The notes under the pieces are model-generated. The model ran no database searches. It was given only the letters and a program-made list of their open reading frames with translations, and was not told the DNA's origin. Shown piece by piece: positions 23,540-36,800 of a stretch of DNA of 64,000 nucleotides (the stretch's first letter is position 1; each line of letters opens with the position of its first letter). The stretch is from Thuidium tamariscinum (lineage: Eukaryota > Streptophyta > Bryopsida > Hypnales > Thuidiaceae), in contig OX344750.2 in NCBI GenBank assembly GCA_947034885.2, forward strand, positions 43,944,821 to 44,008,820, written 5' to 3'. A program made the translations under genes and the position numbers.

Positions 23540-24700
23540 GAATTTCTGCTCCTCTATTCTTATATCTTCATACAAATGCATTACTTACCTCCAGTTCATG
23601 ACAGTGGTTTAGAAAGGAAGGTTTTGGATGAGTCACTGAGAAGTTATTTGGATGGAACAATACCCTGAATGTGGTTTGGTGAGTTGGGGAAATAGCCGAA
23701 GAGTCTCTATGTTTCATGTACCGAAGGTTTGTACATGTTCTGAAGTATTTTTGTCATACAATGTCACCATTATGTTGGGAGCTTTTCACGAACACAGACA
23801 TCGGAGTCCAAAGCATTCGTCACTTGTAGCCTTGTACTTGAGCTTTGAACAGATTACTGAGACCTAATCTCTCCATAGGTTCATAATCTGATAAAATTCA
23901 AACCCTTTTTTCATTTTTTACTTTCTCCCTCTGTCTCAAATAAATCTCGGATTTCTTAAATGACCTTGTCTCTATTGAATTCGATGTTTCAATCGTTCAC
24001 GGAAATTACTGAGACAACTTGAATCAGTGGATTGAATTGTTGTATACTGCGTAACTGTAATTGCAATGAATGTTGCACTGTTATTGTAGTTTTTTCACAG
24101 GACCCCATTGAATAAGAATCATAGACTCTAGTTGCATAGAAAGGATGGAAAAATGCAGACTATATAAGTAAAGAAAAAGGTTGACTTTAGGATATCAAAA
24201 TTCACTAAACGAGTTAATCAAAATGTATTAATATCATTTGTACTAAAAGGAGAGGACCTCATTGAAGTGAAATTTAGGAGAGTTGGTAGTAGGACAACTA
24301 ATTTTCATAGCATCAAAGCCAATTGAAGAAAACAATTTTGGGTTTGAAACTTTCAAGCCTGTTGGGTCTAAATAAAAGCTACAAGAACTATACATTTTCA
24401 TCTATATATAAGTACCTTATGCATTAATTGATTGTTTTTCAAGAAACCATAGATTTGTTTTGAAATGGAAGGAGTATTTTCTTATGCATCTTAGTATTCA
24501 ATATTTTGAGTTCTTTAATTTCATTAACTTCATTAACTTGGTTGAAACAAATGAGGTGGTTTTTAAAGATTTAAGGATTATTTTAGATGAATGAAGGATT
24601 ATTTGGATAGCTAAAAACCCAATCTTGCTAAAGCATTTTGTTCATCATTTAGAATATAAACTTTAGAGTGCTTGAAGATTAAGCCTTTTAGGTTCCATGG
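23540..24700. repeat. Relics of a dispersed TTAA-type repeat
   Basis: About 23540-23830 resembles 40290-40500 in the same order: TTTGAATTT-TG, TACAAAT-ATTA-TTACC, AAGGAAGGTT, GAGAAGTTA-TT, TTGGATG-AACA. About 24640-24695 matches its end, sharing TTTAGAATAT and GAGTGCTT. These look like decayed pieces of one small element. The rest of the interval (to 24730) is AT-rich and shows nothing else. Confidence 0.45.
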
Positions 24701-24730
24701 CAATTCTAATCACAACAAAAATATGAAGGG

Positions 24731-25114
24731 AGTTATATCAAAATCATTGGTATTAGAAGAAATTTAGGTAGATGTATACAATTCGACCATTTAAAAATAG
24801 AAGTATATGTGAAAAAAATAGTCATCTACATTGAAAGAAAACTGTAATCAAAAGCAAATTTATAAAAGTTATATCAAAATCATTGGTATTGGTAGATGTA
24901 TACAATTCGACCATTTAAAAATAGAAGTATATGTGAAAAAAATAGTCATCTACATTGAAAGAAAACTGTAATCAAAAGCAAATTTATAAAAGTTATATCA
25001 AAATCATTGGTATTGGTAGATGTATACAATTCGACCATTTAAAAATAGAAGTATATGTGAAAAAAATAGTCATCTACATTGAAAGAAAACTGTAATCAAA
25101 AGCAAATTTATAAA
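24731..25114. repeat. Three tandem copies of a ~124-bp unit
   Basis: The motif AGTTATATCAAAATCATTGG begins at 24731, 24867 and 24991. Copies 2 and 3 are essentially identical (period 124); copy 1 carries about 12 extra bases after the shared start. No coding capacity. A recent local duplication. Confidence 0.9.
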
Positions 25115-25180
25115 AGTCCTATAAAAGTGTAAGAATGGAAGAATATGTAATGGACTTATTATGTACAGAAAATGATCATC

Positions 25181-25412
25181 TATGTTGCAAGAAAAATTGT
25201 CATCAAATGAGTGTATAAAAGTGTGAAAAACAATGTCTCCCCTATGTTGCTATTCACAAAGAGGAAAAGAGAAAAAATAAAATGCTTGAGATTATCTATG
25301 TTGCAAGAAAAATTGTCATCAAATGAGTGTATAAAAGTGTGAAAAACAATGTCTCCCCTATGTTGCTATTCACAAAGAGGAAAAGAGAAAAAATAAAATG
25401 CTTGTGATTATG
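25181..25412. repeat. Tandem duplication, 116-bp unit x2
   Basis: TATGTTGCAAGAAAAATTG begins at 25181 and again at 25297. The two copies are nearly identical to the end of the second unit. Confidence 0.9.
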
Positions 25413-25820
25413 AACACATGGTGGCAATGGGGTCCTATGAAAAAAACTACAATATTCAATGGAGTCCCACTAATAATTTTAGTGCACTAAAATGTGGAAC
25501 TTCATATTTATTAGGATGTAGCACCTATTTTCATATTAATAGAAAATACAAACGTATATCTAAGAATTTTACCATGGTTTTTGGCCTATTTACTACTTTA
25601 CAAATTACTTTTTATATTTCATATATGATATTCAAAATTCCTAAATAAGCCAAAGAATTAGAATTGCTTGTTGAACTATGTTGAAAAAGTGTATGTAGAA
25701 ATTAAGTACAATTTTAGAAATACACCAATTCTAGTTGTCTACCTAACCTTTAAATGACTAAACAACCATTGAACCTATACACCAATTCCAATTGTCATTA
25801 TCTCCAAAATGACAAAACAA

Positions 25821-26010
25821 TCATTAAACCTATACAAGTGATCTCAAGTAAGTGTGTAAAAAGTCAATTTTTAACAAAGTGTGTTTCAAAATTTTGACAT
25901 ACATGGTGTGAATACAACCATTAAACCTATACAAGTGATCTCAAGTAAGTGTGTAAAAAGTCAATTTTTAACAAAATGTGTTTCAAAATTTTGACATACA
26001 TGGTGTGAAT
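25821..26010. repeat. Tandem duplication, 97-bp unit x2
   Basis: TTAAACCTATACAAGTGATC begins at 25824 and 25921. The copies differ at only a few positions. The flanks hold nothing recognisable. Confidence 0.88.
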
Positions 26011-29000
26011 ATGACCCTCTAGTAAGATATATTATATTTTATTTTTCAACTAGGTGTCGAGATCAAAATTTATGTTCTTCTTAACTTTTAGAGTATCTTG
26101 GGCAACTTCAAACGTATGCAAAATTCTTCTTTTCATTTTGAAATTTGGTAGGTATATAACATAAATGATACAAAAAAAAATTATAAAAATAAAAATAAAA
26201 ATATATAGTGTAAAAATCTCCCTAAAAATCTTACTAAAAATCTTACTAAAAATCTCATTGTGGGAGGAAATAAAGTTTGTTAACCCTACCAAACAAGATT
26301 AAAAATCATTAAAAAAAACTTTTTCTTTTAACTTCAAATGTTATAATCTTTGAATCTATACTATCAAATTTTCCAAATTTATTTTCCAGAAATTTCCATA
26401 TTAGTTTAGCGCAAATTTGTGAAGTTGAATTTTGAAAAATAAAACTCTTTTGTTTTTTTCATTTTTTTCCTCATTGTCCTAAAAAAGTGGTAGTTTTTTA
26501 CAATTCATATCCAATATGTGCCTACGTCCTTTTAGGGGTCAATAAATCTTCTACATATTATGTTTGAATATTGCTCAAGGAGGACACTCTCACTGCATTT
26601 GGGGTACTCACGTGCAGCGAAGTGATTTTTTGACCCCCTATTTATTTTTGAATAAACTATAATTTCATCTTACAATTATGAGCTTTATTTAACAATGAAT
26701 AAAGGTTTCTATTGACAAAAATTTCAATTCCAAATAACATAAGATATGTTGTCTAGAAAGGGTTGAAAAATGAAATAGAGTAGCATGTTTTTCAACTAAA
26801 ATATGTATAGAGATCATATGAAGATGACTATTGCATCAATATTCAACCAAAATAAACTTTCAATAGAAAGCTATTCTATAAAAAAAAAAAATTCATTTTT
26901 CAAATTTTTTTTCTTATATAATATAGGAGTGGGAAAGTTATTTTCAGCTTTACAATGTATCTTTTTTCTTTAAAATTTTATAACTAATTAATATTAGCAT
27001 TAAAAAATACCAATAATTTAAAACATAAAATTCTAAAGTAGTACAATCTATTCATAAATTTTTTTGGAAAAAAATTAGATTTTAGGGTGTATTACATGTA
27101 TTACATATTCCGCCGCAAGTATGTCTCTAAAATGTAGGGAATGTCTCCCTGAGGAATATTGTTCTTTAGTTGGCTTTCATGCAATTAGTTGCAATCTGCC
27201 TATGTGTGATTAACCTTTAAACATTAGAGGTTTTCTGGTTGTACTGGAAGACTGTGAGTTCCTAGACTGTGGGAACTCGTTAAATTTGCCACACAAGCAA
27301 TTTGATGTGGCCAAGAGATTGCCACATCTGATAATAATATTTTATTAATATTTTATTTCAAATTTTCAATATTTTTTCAATATTTTTTTCAATGTTTAAA
27401 ATTTTATTATTATTTTTTAGTTATTTTTTAATCTGATCAGTAGTGACTAGTATGGAGATTGGAAAATGGGACCAAAACAATCTCTTAGTGCCCCGAAAAA
27501 ACCTCTTAATATGAGACAAACTAGTAAATGAGGAAATCATCTATTTTGATACCATTGGATTCATTGGTTTTAGAAAAATCTAGAATCACTCATTGGAAGT
27601 CAAACTATTATAGAAGATCTCCACTTTCCACAATCCATAAAAAATTTTGAAGATGAACAATTGCATTTTTGGATTTTCACTAGGGAGCCTAGACAAAAAA
27701 AATTTGAGTCCGCCCGCTTCAAGTCCCTCACCAAGCCCCCCACCTAAAAAGTCTTGGGAGTGCTTCCTTATTGGTGTTCTTTTGGCTTCCTTTATTCATC
27801 ATTGTTTGTTAAGTGCTTCACACTAGCTCATCTAATACCTTCAATTACTTTGATGCTTCTTTCATTTGCTCTTCATTTATAGTCTCCATTTGCCTCCAAC
27901 CTCCAACCAAAATTTGAATAAGGAAACGAAAAACCTACAAATGTTGTTTGAAGAGGCATAAAAACTCAAAGTTTTGTCTTAAAAAGCATGAATCAACATG
28001 TTCGAGAAAGTACAAGTTGATATTTAAGAGGAAGCGTGATTAGATACTTGGGTACATAAAGAGAAATATGAGTGGATAATTAGGTATTTAAGAGCAAGTA
28101 TGAGTAGGATGTAAGAAGAGGTATAAAAAATTTGAGTTGATTGATTCAATCCTATATCACTTACATTAATTTGCCACTAGCACCAACTAACAACAATAGC
28201 AAAAGATTCTTATATAGAAGTGGAGTAGCAAGTCAATTTCTTTTAATCAATATTGGTTAATTGAAAAATAAAATAACAATTTTTTCTGTCTTTTCACCTT
28301 CCACTTCTATTCACAACACCCTTGGGCTTGTTTGTGTGACTATAGAAATGCAAGCATATGAGCCTTCAACTTACATATAAATAAATACTATACAACCATT
28401 GAAAATTCTTGTAACATAAACATCTATAATATAGATAACTATGAAATAGGTATCTTATGACCATGAAACTTTTTTATAATATAAACACCTTTAATATAGT
28501 CTTCTAAACTCATTAATTCAATGTCCTAAGTTCACATGATAGTACCATTTATTATTTTAGCAAGAGTCTTAAACCTTTGGTGGGGATATTTGATTGTGTA
28601 GAGCATTTTCCCTTTCCAAGAAGAACTGAATCTTTAATTTAGAATTCACAATGGCATTTTATAAACTTCCTATCTCTTCTTGATGTTGACATGGAAACAC
28701 TTTCTTCTTCTTTACTCTTTCAGGACCTTTTTTTCCTACCTCTATAACAACAATAATATGTAATCCTATAGTGAAAAATGTATAAACCATACAAATTGAG
28801 CATCATATGTTAGAAAGACAAGCAACCAATGCTTATCTTTTCAACATATACAAAATCTTTTCAATACAATAAGGATTTCATGGTTATTAGTATGCTATAA
28901 TGCAATAAAGTGGTTTGATATAGTATGCAAATATCTCCTATTTATTACAAGTATACAAAATACATTCAAATAGTCAATGTAATGCTTTGTATGCATTGTA

Positions 29001-29200
29001 TAATATACATGGTGTACTACAATATGAATCTTATATATCTCATTGAGTGTCTTATTAACAAGATCACAAGGAATTTGGTGAACCTCTTTCCAAAGTTGTG
29101 TTTCTTAGCAACATAATATGGGATAAAATGGAATACCCATTTATAATTAAAATAAGTTATTCGTGGTTCAAATGCTCATTCATAATTTCTAATATGTATA
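26011..29200. other. AT-rich gene-free DNA
   Basis: Strongly AT-rich with only short chance frames. No gene, RNA or clean inverted-repeat element seen in these 3.2 kb. Confidence 0.45.
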
Positions 29201-29475
29201 AGGTAGGTACACCTAAAATGGCACCTGACCTAAAAGCGCCATTTACAATGTGCATACATTTTCAAAATCAGTCACATACCCAAACTGTAGATGGCGCTTT
29301 TAGAAACAGACTTTGACCGCTAATAACTTTTGCATTCAGTATCCAAATCCACTATTCTTTGGTGCGTTGGAACATACTTTCACTCACCAACAAGACTATA
29401 TAAAAATTTGAACAGCATAATCACAGTTACTAGATACAGTATGAATAAGTGGCACTTTTAGGTGTACCCACCTTA
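29199..29475 (-). mobile_element. MITE, AGGTGGGTACAC family, copy 2
   Basis: An inverted-orientation relative of 9883-10154. Its ends are AGGTAGGTACACCTAAAA and TTTTAGGTGTACCCACCT, 17 of 18 matching as an inverted repeat, flanked by TA on both sides (29199-29200 and 29474-29475). About 273 bp, no coding capacity. Confidence 0.82.
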
Positions 29476-29815
29476 CAATAGAAGTCATCATTCACATTTC
29501 CATACATCTGGTTTACATGTGGGGACCTCGAACGAATTTGAGTTTGAGAACCGGTGCAGGGGCGGGTCTGAAGCCGGGTGGGAGCCTCCGGGTCGGGCAG
29601 CAGCGGGTGGGTCCTTGGCGTTTTGAGAAAAACGTCGGGGACTATGATAAGTGCCGGAGGATGGCCTCGCCGCGCAGCCCTTTTACTTAACTTATGTTCG
29701 ACACGTTCATTCGTTCTCAAGTTCCGATTTAGGTCAGCGCGTGAGCGTCACAACTTAAGACATCAGGCCCGATTCACGTCTAATTTGCTCAAACCCGGGG
29801 CTCTTCGTCGTCGCC
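29476..29815 (+). promoter_or_regulatory. Probable PBG1 promoter and 5' UTR
   Basis: GC-richer than the DNA to the left and runs into the PBG1 start codon. It is bracketed by the MITE at 29199-29475, so the promoter may be short. No TATA box assigned. Confidence 0.35.
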
Positions 29816-31302
29816 ATGGATTTCTCCAATTTTCAAGCTCCGGGGTTGTTGCCCTACCATTCTTCGTCTTCCAGCAAGGAAGCGGAGAAGAGCTATGTGG
29901 ATCACCCCATCACGGGAAATCACAACAGCAGCTTCACGCTCCTGCCCTCCGCCCCCTCCAAGCACACGCAGTACGTACTCTCTCTTTATTTCCCTCTCGA
30001 TCGATTGCTTCATCGGTTTCTAATTTGGACCTTGTCGCGTTAAGTTTTTCACTTCTAATTGTCTTGTGGTTTGATGGTTGTTAGGTATCCTTATGTTACG
30101 GGAACATCAGTACTGGGAATCAAATACAAAGACGGCATTCTTCTGGCGTCCGATACAGCAGGTAGGTTTCTCTTTGGTGTTTGTGCTTGTTTGGTGATTT
30201 GGTGGGAAGGGGGTTTCTAGTTTAAATTAGGATGGTGAAAATCTGATTTTTGTGTCGTCTTTTGTTTGTAGGATCGTATGGTTCAACTGTGAGGTACAAA
30301 AGTGTGGAGCGCTTGAAAGCGGTAGGGAAGACCACCGTGCTGGGTGCTAGTGGGGAGATTAGCGATTTTCAAGAAATCAATCGCATGCTAGAGAAACAGA
30401 TGTAAGTTTCTTGGGGGTGGGAAAATGGCAGAAAATTGTTTAGGTTTTGTAGTTGGGATATGTCATGGTGCGGTTTTTGCCTGGTGACCGAGTTGTTTCT
30501 ATTTGCTGCAATTGGATATTGGTTTATTCGGAACTAAGTTTCAAGATGTTGTGAACCTCAGTACCGTGGACCGGATGTGGGACGATGGTAACAATCTGGG
30601 ACCGGCGGAGATTCACAACCTCCTCAACCGGATCATGTATCAGCGACGCAACAAGTTCGATCCTCTTTGGAATAGTCTTGTCCTTGGCGGAGTGAAGAAC
30701 GGCAAGAAGTACTTGGGTGTGGTAAGATTTGTACTTTCTCTTTTGGACCTGCTTTGTGAATGTCTAAAGGTTCGTTGCCCATAGAACGAAGAGATCACAC
30801 CCACATTTTGAATGGCAGAGACATGTTTTGACATTGTCGTATTCGACGACGGGTAATTGCTTCGGAAATTAACTTCGGTATATGTGGTTTTCATGATGGC
30901 TAGGTCACAATGATTGGTGTTCACTATGTGGATGATCATGTGGCTACTGGGTTTGGGAACCATCTGGCACGTCCCATTTTTCGGGATGAGTGGAGGGAGG
31001 ATCTGACATTGGAAGAAGGCATCGCGCTCTTGGAGAAGTGCATGCTGGTCTTGTTCTATCGGGATCGATCTGCTATCAACAAGTTTCAGGTATTGTGTCT
31101 CATTCTCGAAGACAAGAATCGTTTTGCGTCTTTTTTCATGTTCGCTTGGCATGTACTTATTATTAAACTCAACGGATAATGCGTGCAGGTTGCGAATGTG
31201 ACCGAGACAGGAGTCAAAATTACGCAGCCATATGCCCTGGAGACCAACTGGAGTCTGAAGGCATTTGAGAACCCAACGGCAGGAGCTACGGGCTCTTGGT
31301 AG
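29816..31302 (+). CDS. PBG1: 20S proteasome beta subunit, PBG1/PSMB4 type
   Basis: Beta subunit of the 20S core of the 26S proteasome (mammalian PSMB4, yeast Pre4 type), a structural subunit without protease activity. Exons: 29816-29970, 30085-30161, 30272-30401, 30562-30721, 30904-31089 and 31189-31302, all GT-AG and phase-consistent, giving 273 residues. After a short Ser-rich leader come YPYVTGTSVLGIKYKDG, GSYGSTVRYKSVERLKA, GASGEISDFQEI, MWDDGNNLGPAEIHN, YQRRNKFDPLWNSLVLGGVK, DDHVATGFGNHLARPI, LLYRDRSAIN-like and the C-terminal NPTAGATGSW, all in family order and at normal family length. The ATG chosen is the first in the leader exon. UreD follows on the same strand 1.3 kb downstream, with no functional link known. 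Confidence 0.96.
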
Positions 31303-32635
31303 ATATGTAGATGAAATTATGTCTATATTTGAGCTTGTTCATTCTTCCTGTACATGGTCGCTCAAATTACTCGCCACTAGATCTCCACGCTTGCGGGAGC
31401 AGTTTTCGATGTTGGCGTGGAGCAGATCTCTAGTCTCGTTTGGAGTGGTCATTTGGCTCCACCAACTAGGGTCTAATGTTTAGATGTCTGACTCTTTGTT
31501 GTAATGAACATTGTTTCATCCGTAAGCCCAGAGCTCAGTTTTCAGATCACTGATAAGGATCTTTTTGTTTCTCGTTTGACTCTCATTTGGCTAGAGAGCT
31601 TAGTGCACGACAATTGGCTTTGTGACTGCATTTTTATGGGACCTCCAGGAGACGCTTACGCTCCCCTTACGGGAAACGTTGGCGTTCTCCTGGGGTCCTG
31701 CAGTTGTTGGACCTTTGTCGTTCCCGACCCTGACCACGAGGGGTGTGAATTATATGTCCAAATCAGGTTTGTGTCGGTGTGCCGTTAACCCTGTTTTCAA
31801 GCGTGGTTAATCGGATCAGGGAAGTGATCGTGCTAGAATGAATATGCATATCTTTTGGCACCACTTGTACAAAAGAATTCTTAGTGCTCTTTTAGCGAAG
31901 ATGCGGTTATTTTGAGCACCCTGATTATGATGTGGTCTGTTTTATTAATGCCTTATGCTGATGTCAAGCAGCGATTTTTTGGGGTTACTAGATGTCGTTT
32001 TTTAATCAGAAGTTCGATTTGGAATTCAAGGTTTAACACCCTCCATTTCATCTTAATGGAGAATATATGGAAGTTTATTCCTTTGTTACTACCATATACG
32101 GTTCTGTGCTCAGGAGCACTTTCAGCAACTTCTGAGATGGTGCCGTAGCCGTTTATCAAACCCTATTCTGTGATGACCTCTTGTATGAGAGCATGTGTTG
32201 AAGCTTTGTTGAGATTCTGCATAACCTGAGCTCGCATGTTTGTAGGGTTTAGGGTTTACGGTCGATTGATTCTTGATGAGTGTTGATTGTGAGTAATTTC
32301 TTTGCAGATACGTACTATTGTTACCGGAATTGACTGGATTCTCTTGGAAGTGCCAAGCGTGACCACGAAAACGAGTCACCAAAAACTGAACGTGGGTTTG
32401 CAGCGCACTAGAGATATAAAGGAAGACAATACTGAGCACGCTGTTCTGAACTTGTTGAGTGATATTTGGTGGGTTTTGATGTTACATAGTGAAGCCACGG
32501 ATTCAATAATGGGGTTATCACATCTGCGAGCAGATTTGAAACCTTGATGGCACACATGGATCCAGGCAGAGACTCCGGGTGGAAGAAGCTGCTAGGTCTC
32601 AGTTTTAAGGACAGAGCACTCACTGGATCATCAAG
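31303..32635 (+). other. PBG1 3' side and UreD upstream region
   Basis: Contains the PBG1 3' end and the probable promoter and 5' UTR of UreD. An acceptor-like TTTCTTTGCAG near 32308 could start a UTR exon. The open frame 32302-32547 has no recognisable domain and is not fused to UreD. Confidence 0.35.
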
Positions 32636-33830
32636 ATGGACAGAGTTGCAGGGAAATCTGCATTAACGCGGGCCTTCGCGAAGTATCCCCTCAAGTTTCT
32701 CATTCCGAACAAGATTGTGTCGAGCTGTGTGGATGCCGTGTGGGTTTTTGCCATCTCGTATGGCGGAGGCATTGTTTCGAACGACTCGATCACCCAGAGA
32801 GTGGAGATTTTACCTTGCTGCTCGGCTGTCATTACTACTCAAGCATCGACCAAAATTTACAAGTCTGTCATTGGAAAATTCTGCGAGCAGATCCTGCAGG
32901 CATACGTTGGCCGAGAGGGTTTTTTGGCTGTAGTACCGGACCCTATTGTCTGTTTCCAAGACTCCAAGTACTTGCAGGTAACTTCACCGCAACCGCCCTA
33001 GTATGATTTCAAGTTTGAGCTCCGTCGTCGTCAGTCTGAACTCTAAACCCTAAATCCTTAAAACCAATGGTCAATGGTATCAATCTCTATTAGGACCCCT
33101 GGTTTGTAGTTTTTGAAGACACTAAACGCGACAGTCTTCATGGCCTAGTAGATGTTCAGACCTTATCACAAATCCTTCTCCCTTTGTTTTGTGGAGTTCT
33201 TGATTTATGAGGGTATGGCTCGAGTAAAAGCTCCAGTCGACTCACACAGTCCTTGATGTGGCTCAGGTGCAGGAATTCTATCTTGCTGCGGATGCTAATC
33301 TAGTGCTCATAGATTGGATGACAAGTGGTCGAATCGACAACGGTGAAAGCTGGGTATTCGAGCTGTATAAGAGTACTAATCACATTTACTTGGAGGATGT
33401 GACTACCGACACCAGCAAATCCATGCCTCTTTTCGTGGACTGCCTCTGTTTAGAACAAGGTGTTGGCATCTCTGTTGCCGAGCGCATGCAAGGGTTTCAT
33501 GTGATAGCTAACATGGCGATTTATGGGCCCAAGGCATTTCGTGACAAGGTTCAAAAGAAGGTGCAAGTGCTCACTCAAAGGGCTTTTTCCAGGAGAAGTT
33601 CTGCTGATTTCACTGCTCATCTCAGAGATTCTACCTCTGCGAAGTTTGCCATTGGGATTAGTAGCATAGAACCTCTCTTGTTCGTTTCCTGCAGCACCAT
33701 TGGGCTTCGTGATGAAGGTTTAGTGGTGCGGGCAGTTTCGAGCACCACGGAAGTCGTGTACGCTTTTTTCAAGGAGCAGTTAGCTCATGCAGTCTCTGAA
33801 ATCGGAGCATGCCCTTATGCTGGGAGATGA
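32636..33830 (+). CDS. URED: Urease accessory protein UreD
   Basis: Accessory factor that binds apo-urease and, with UreF and UreG, delivers nickel to the active site; cytosolic in plants. Exons 32636-32977 and 33267-33830 join in phase 0 (CAG/GTAACT ... GCTCAG) to give 301 residues. Family landmarks: FAKYPLKFLIPNK (14-26), DAVWVFAISYGGGIVSNDSI, ITTQASTKIYKS and VVPDPIVCFQDSKY in exon 1; then NLVLIDWMTSGR, the YLED segment, SVAERMQ, FVSCSTIGLRDEGLVVRAVS and a C terminus ending ACPYAGR. The start ATG gives an N terminus of the usual plant length. The urease structural gene and other accessory genes are not in the window. Confidence 0.94.
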
Positions 33831-36800
33831 TTTGCTGAAATACTACCGGTACTACACCTTACTTCAACCATAACCCTCTCCTGTCGCTTCTGTTGGTGCA
33901 TGGTGCATTGTGGTTGGAAAAGAGGAAGGTCCAGAGTCTAGACTCAGTTGTCTTCTCTTGTTCTTTCAGAGAGCTGTAGATCTTCAGTATTCGACAGTCT
34001 TGACTTACTCTGGAGGATAGAGTTATGTCTGATAATTGATTGCTTATCCAATACATATGCATTAGCATTCCTATGTTGTGTCATTGTTTCATTGGTTCAA
34101 TACCAGGTCAATAATTGGTAAGGCTTTTACAGGTCAGTTATTAATTCGGATGGTCTACCCGAATGAAGTAGACTGTTTCAAGCAATTGGAGTAAAATTTA
34201 TATGGAATGGACTCAAATATCCGCATTGTCATAGTTTCTTCAGTCCCTTCGCAAGTTTGGGACAGTTGAACATTCTTTCCGTACCGATTTCTATTGAGGA
34301 GAAAGCTTTTCATACATCTCTGAATTTGATCTGTGCTCATCTGTTTGTTGTCTGTTGGTGGTAACATTCAGGAAGTGGGTCCTACTGACACTTCACCAAA
34401 TTGATGTGAAGTTGATTTTGTGCTCTATGTTCAATTCAACACCAAGCATTTTAGCTTATATTTTTGGCACCAAATTTTGCTTTTGATTCCTTTTCCGTGT
34501 TCTTTTTTCTTGAGCCTTCTTTTGTCGAGAACGGCTTTAACATGTGTTTGATCTTCATCAATAAGGTAGGCTGGGGAACTCATTCTTGTTGCAAAGTTTG
34601 ATCATCTGAGTAGGCTTTGACTCTTCAACTGATGTATAATTACTAAGTAAGATTGTAAATCTTTACATGTGACTCAAAGAGTGCTAAAATTTCACAAAGT
34701 CCAATTTGGGACTCTATGTTCAATAGAGTTCAAAGCCTTGAATGTTGACAAAGAATTGAGATTCTTAGGCAAAATTCCAATCACTAAAGTAGCATTCATG
34801 TAAAAAGGTGCACCTCATTCCCTACAAACCACAAGTATAAACATGTCAAGCAAGTCATTCAAATTCTTCTAATCTTGATTCATCAAAGTAAAACTTAATC
34901 ACATTGTCTTCATTAAAATTCACAATCCAACATACCAATCTTCATTGGTTCCATCAAGCACTTTCATAAGATTGGTGCAACACAACAAACAAAAGAGTAG
35001 CCCATCAATGAGAATTAATTGAGTTCCTATCACTATACAATACCAACAATTTGCATCCCAACTAATTTTGTGAACACTAAATCCCTTAGTTCATTGAAAA
35101 GTTTCCCCAATTGCAAAAATTATAGTTGTTCACCCACCATGACATTGGCACCTAGTGCATATTGTCCAATGATCCATGTTGCACCCTTTGCTTTATAAAG
35201 CTTCAACCCTACAATGATCCCCTAGCTCCTACATTGGGCCTATAGGGAGTCAGAATTTAGCATTCCCTTGGCCTCAAATTGCACCATGGCTTCATCAAAC
35301 TCTTTCATTTTGTTTAGGGGATCCATTGTCTAACAATTTATGATTTGTAACAAGGGTTTGTTGCATTGCAGTTCTTACAAGCTTGATAGGAGATTGAGGA
35401 TATCAGTGATTTATGAATTGAGGGCTACAATTCTTCACCAAGTATGATGCATTGTTGCATTGCTGAAGACTTTGAAGGCCTTGGACCTAGTTAGGGCCAC
35501 GAGTTGGAAGCTCAACTTGAATTTGAAGCTTCTTAGGAAAGTCAGCAAAGGATTTGGGTTGGAAATTTAAGATTTCAGGAACTACCTAAGGTGAGATTCA
35601 AAAATAATTTAGTCATTTGTGCAAAAAAAGACAATACTATGTGTCATTTTATAATTGGTGTGAGGTGATGTGAGTCTTTGAGAATTTGATTTGGAAATTC
35701 AACTTTGACATCTATGTGTCAAGTTGGACCTCTACATATGATAAAGGTGATAAAAAACACTCAAAATAAAGTCAAAATAAGCAATTCAACTTAATTCTTG
35801 GAGGCACATTTATCAAGAAAAAAACCTTTTAGGTAGTGTTAGCAATTGATAAGCATGAATTTTCAAAGAAGAATATAAATTTTGGATAAGATGTGTAATT
35901 ATTATGAATTTTCAAAGTGAAAGCTCTTCAAACTATTGAAACCATCACATAGCTTGGTCATGAAACCAAAATCTAAAGGATCAATAGTCAAACAATTGAA
36001 TTTAAATATGGAAACAATTTAATTGCACTTTTGGAGATACTTTTACTATTAGTAAACATCTACTTGTCAAGAATGAATACATGGACATTTTTGGATGTTT
36101 TTACCTTAATAGGAAACTTCTAAAAAATCAAAGCAACAAGCTACCATTTGTTTGTCAATAGGCAAGAATTTTTAGAAGGGTTGATTTCTTTATGGACCTT
36201 ATCAAGTAGTCTAGAATATACCTTGAGTATTCTAGAATATACCTTAAATATTCCATATGTATGATAGCCCCTACTTAAATACACTCTTAACACATGTGAT
36301 TACAATAGATATATATTAGTGATCCCTAATCTAAATTCATCCAATTTCAAAAAATTGGTGGAACTCTATAACAATGACACTTTTTGAGATGCATTGTTTG
36401 CAATTTGAATCTAGTATTAATATTAATTGTCCTTTTTAGAGTTTTAAGGAGATGAATGGTATAATTTTTGGCACCCATCATTACGCCAATTTAATAAAAT
36501 TGATGATTAGGGTAATAAATTTCATCACCTCAATGCCAAGAACTTCTACATATCCCTTGTTGTGAACTAAGATCAAGATTCCAACTTAGGTTGTAAGTCC
36601 TATTGGAACAACAAACCATTCATAAAATCATAGGGGCTTTAAAGGGCCACTTGATCCTCGCTAATAGTGCAAATACAAAGAATTTTTTTCTTAAGATTAA
36701 AAATTAAAAATGTGATGAAGTACATGATGTATAATGTCAAATTTTAATTTTAATTTTTTTTTTCAAAACACAAAGAATATTATTTTTTTAATTCTTTGTT

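Noticed and set aside
24731..25412. Regularly spaced repeats resembling a CRISPR array
   Set aside because: The repeat units are 116-136 bp with no unique spacers, in eukaryotic nuclear DNA. They are plain tandem duplications.
28925..29116. Short AT-rich frames in gene-free stretches (also 25418-25648, 62006-62239)
   Set aside because: They are rich in Ile, Tyr, Asn and Lys, as expected by chance in AT-rich DNA, with no domain or splice context.
29199..29475. Promoter element of PBG1
   Set aside because: The palindromic ends and a second copy at 9.9 kb show that it is a MITE. Any promoter role is speculative.
32302..32547. Plus-strand frame upstream of UreD
   Set aside because: It stops before UreD and shows no family motif. 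UreD already has a full-length N terminus starting at 32636.
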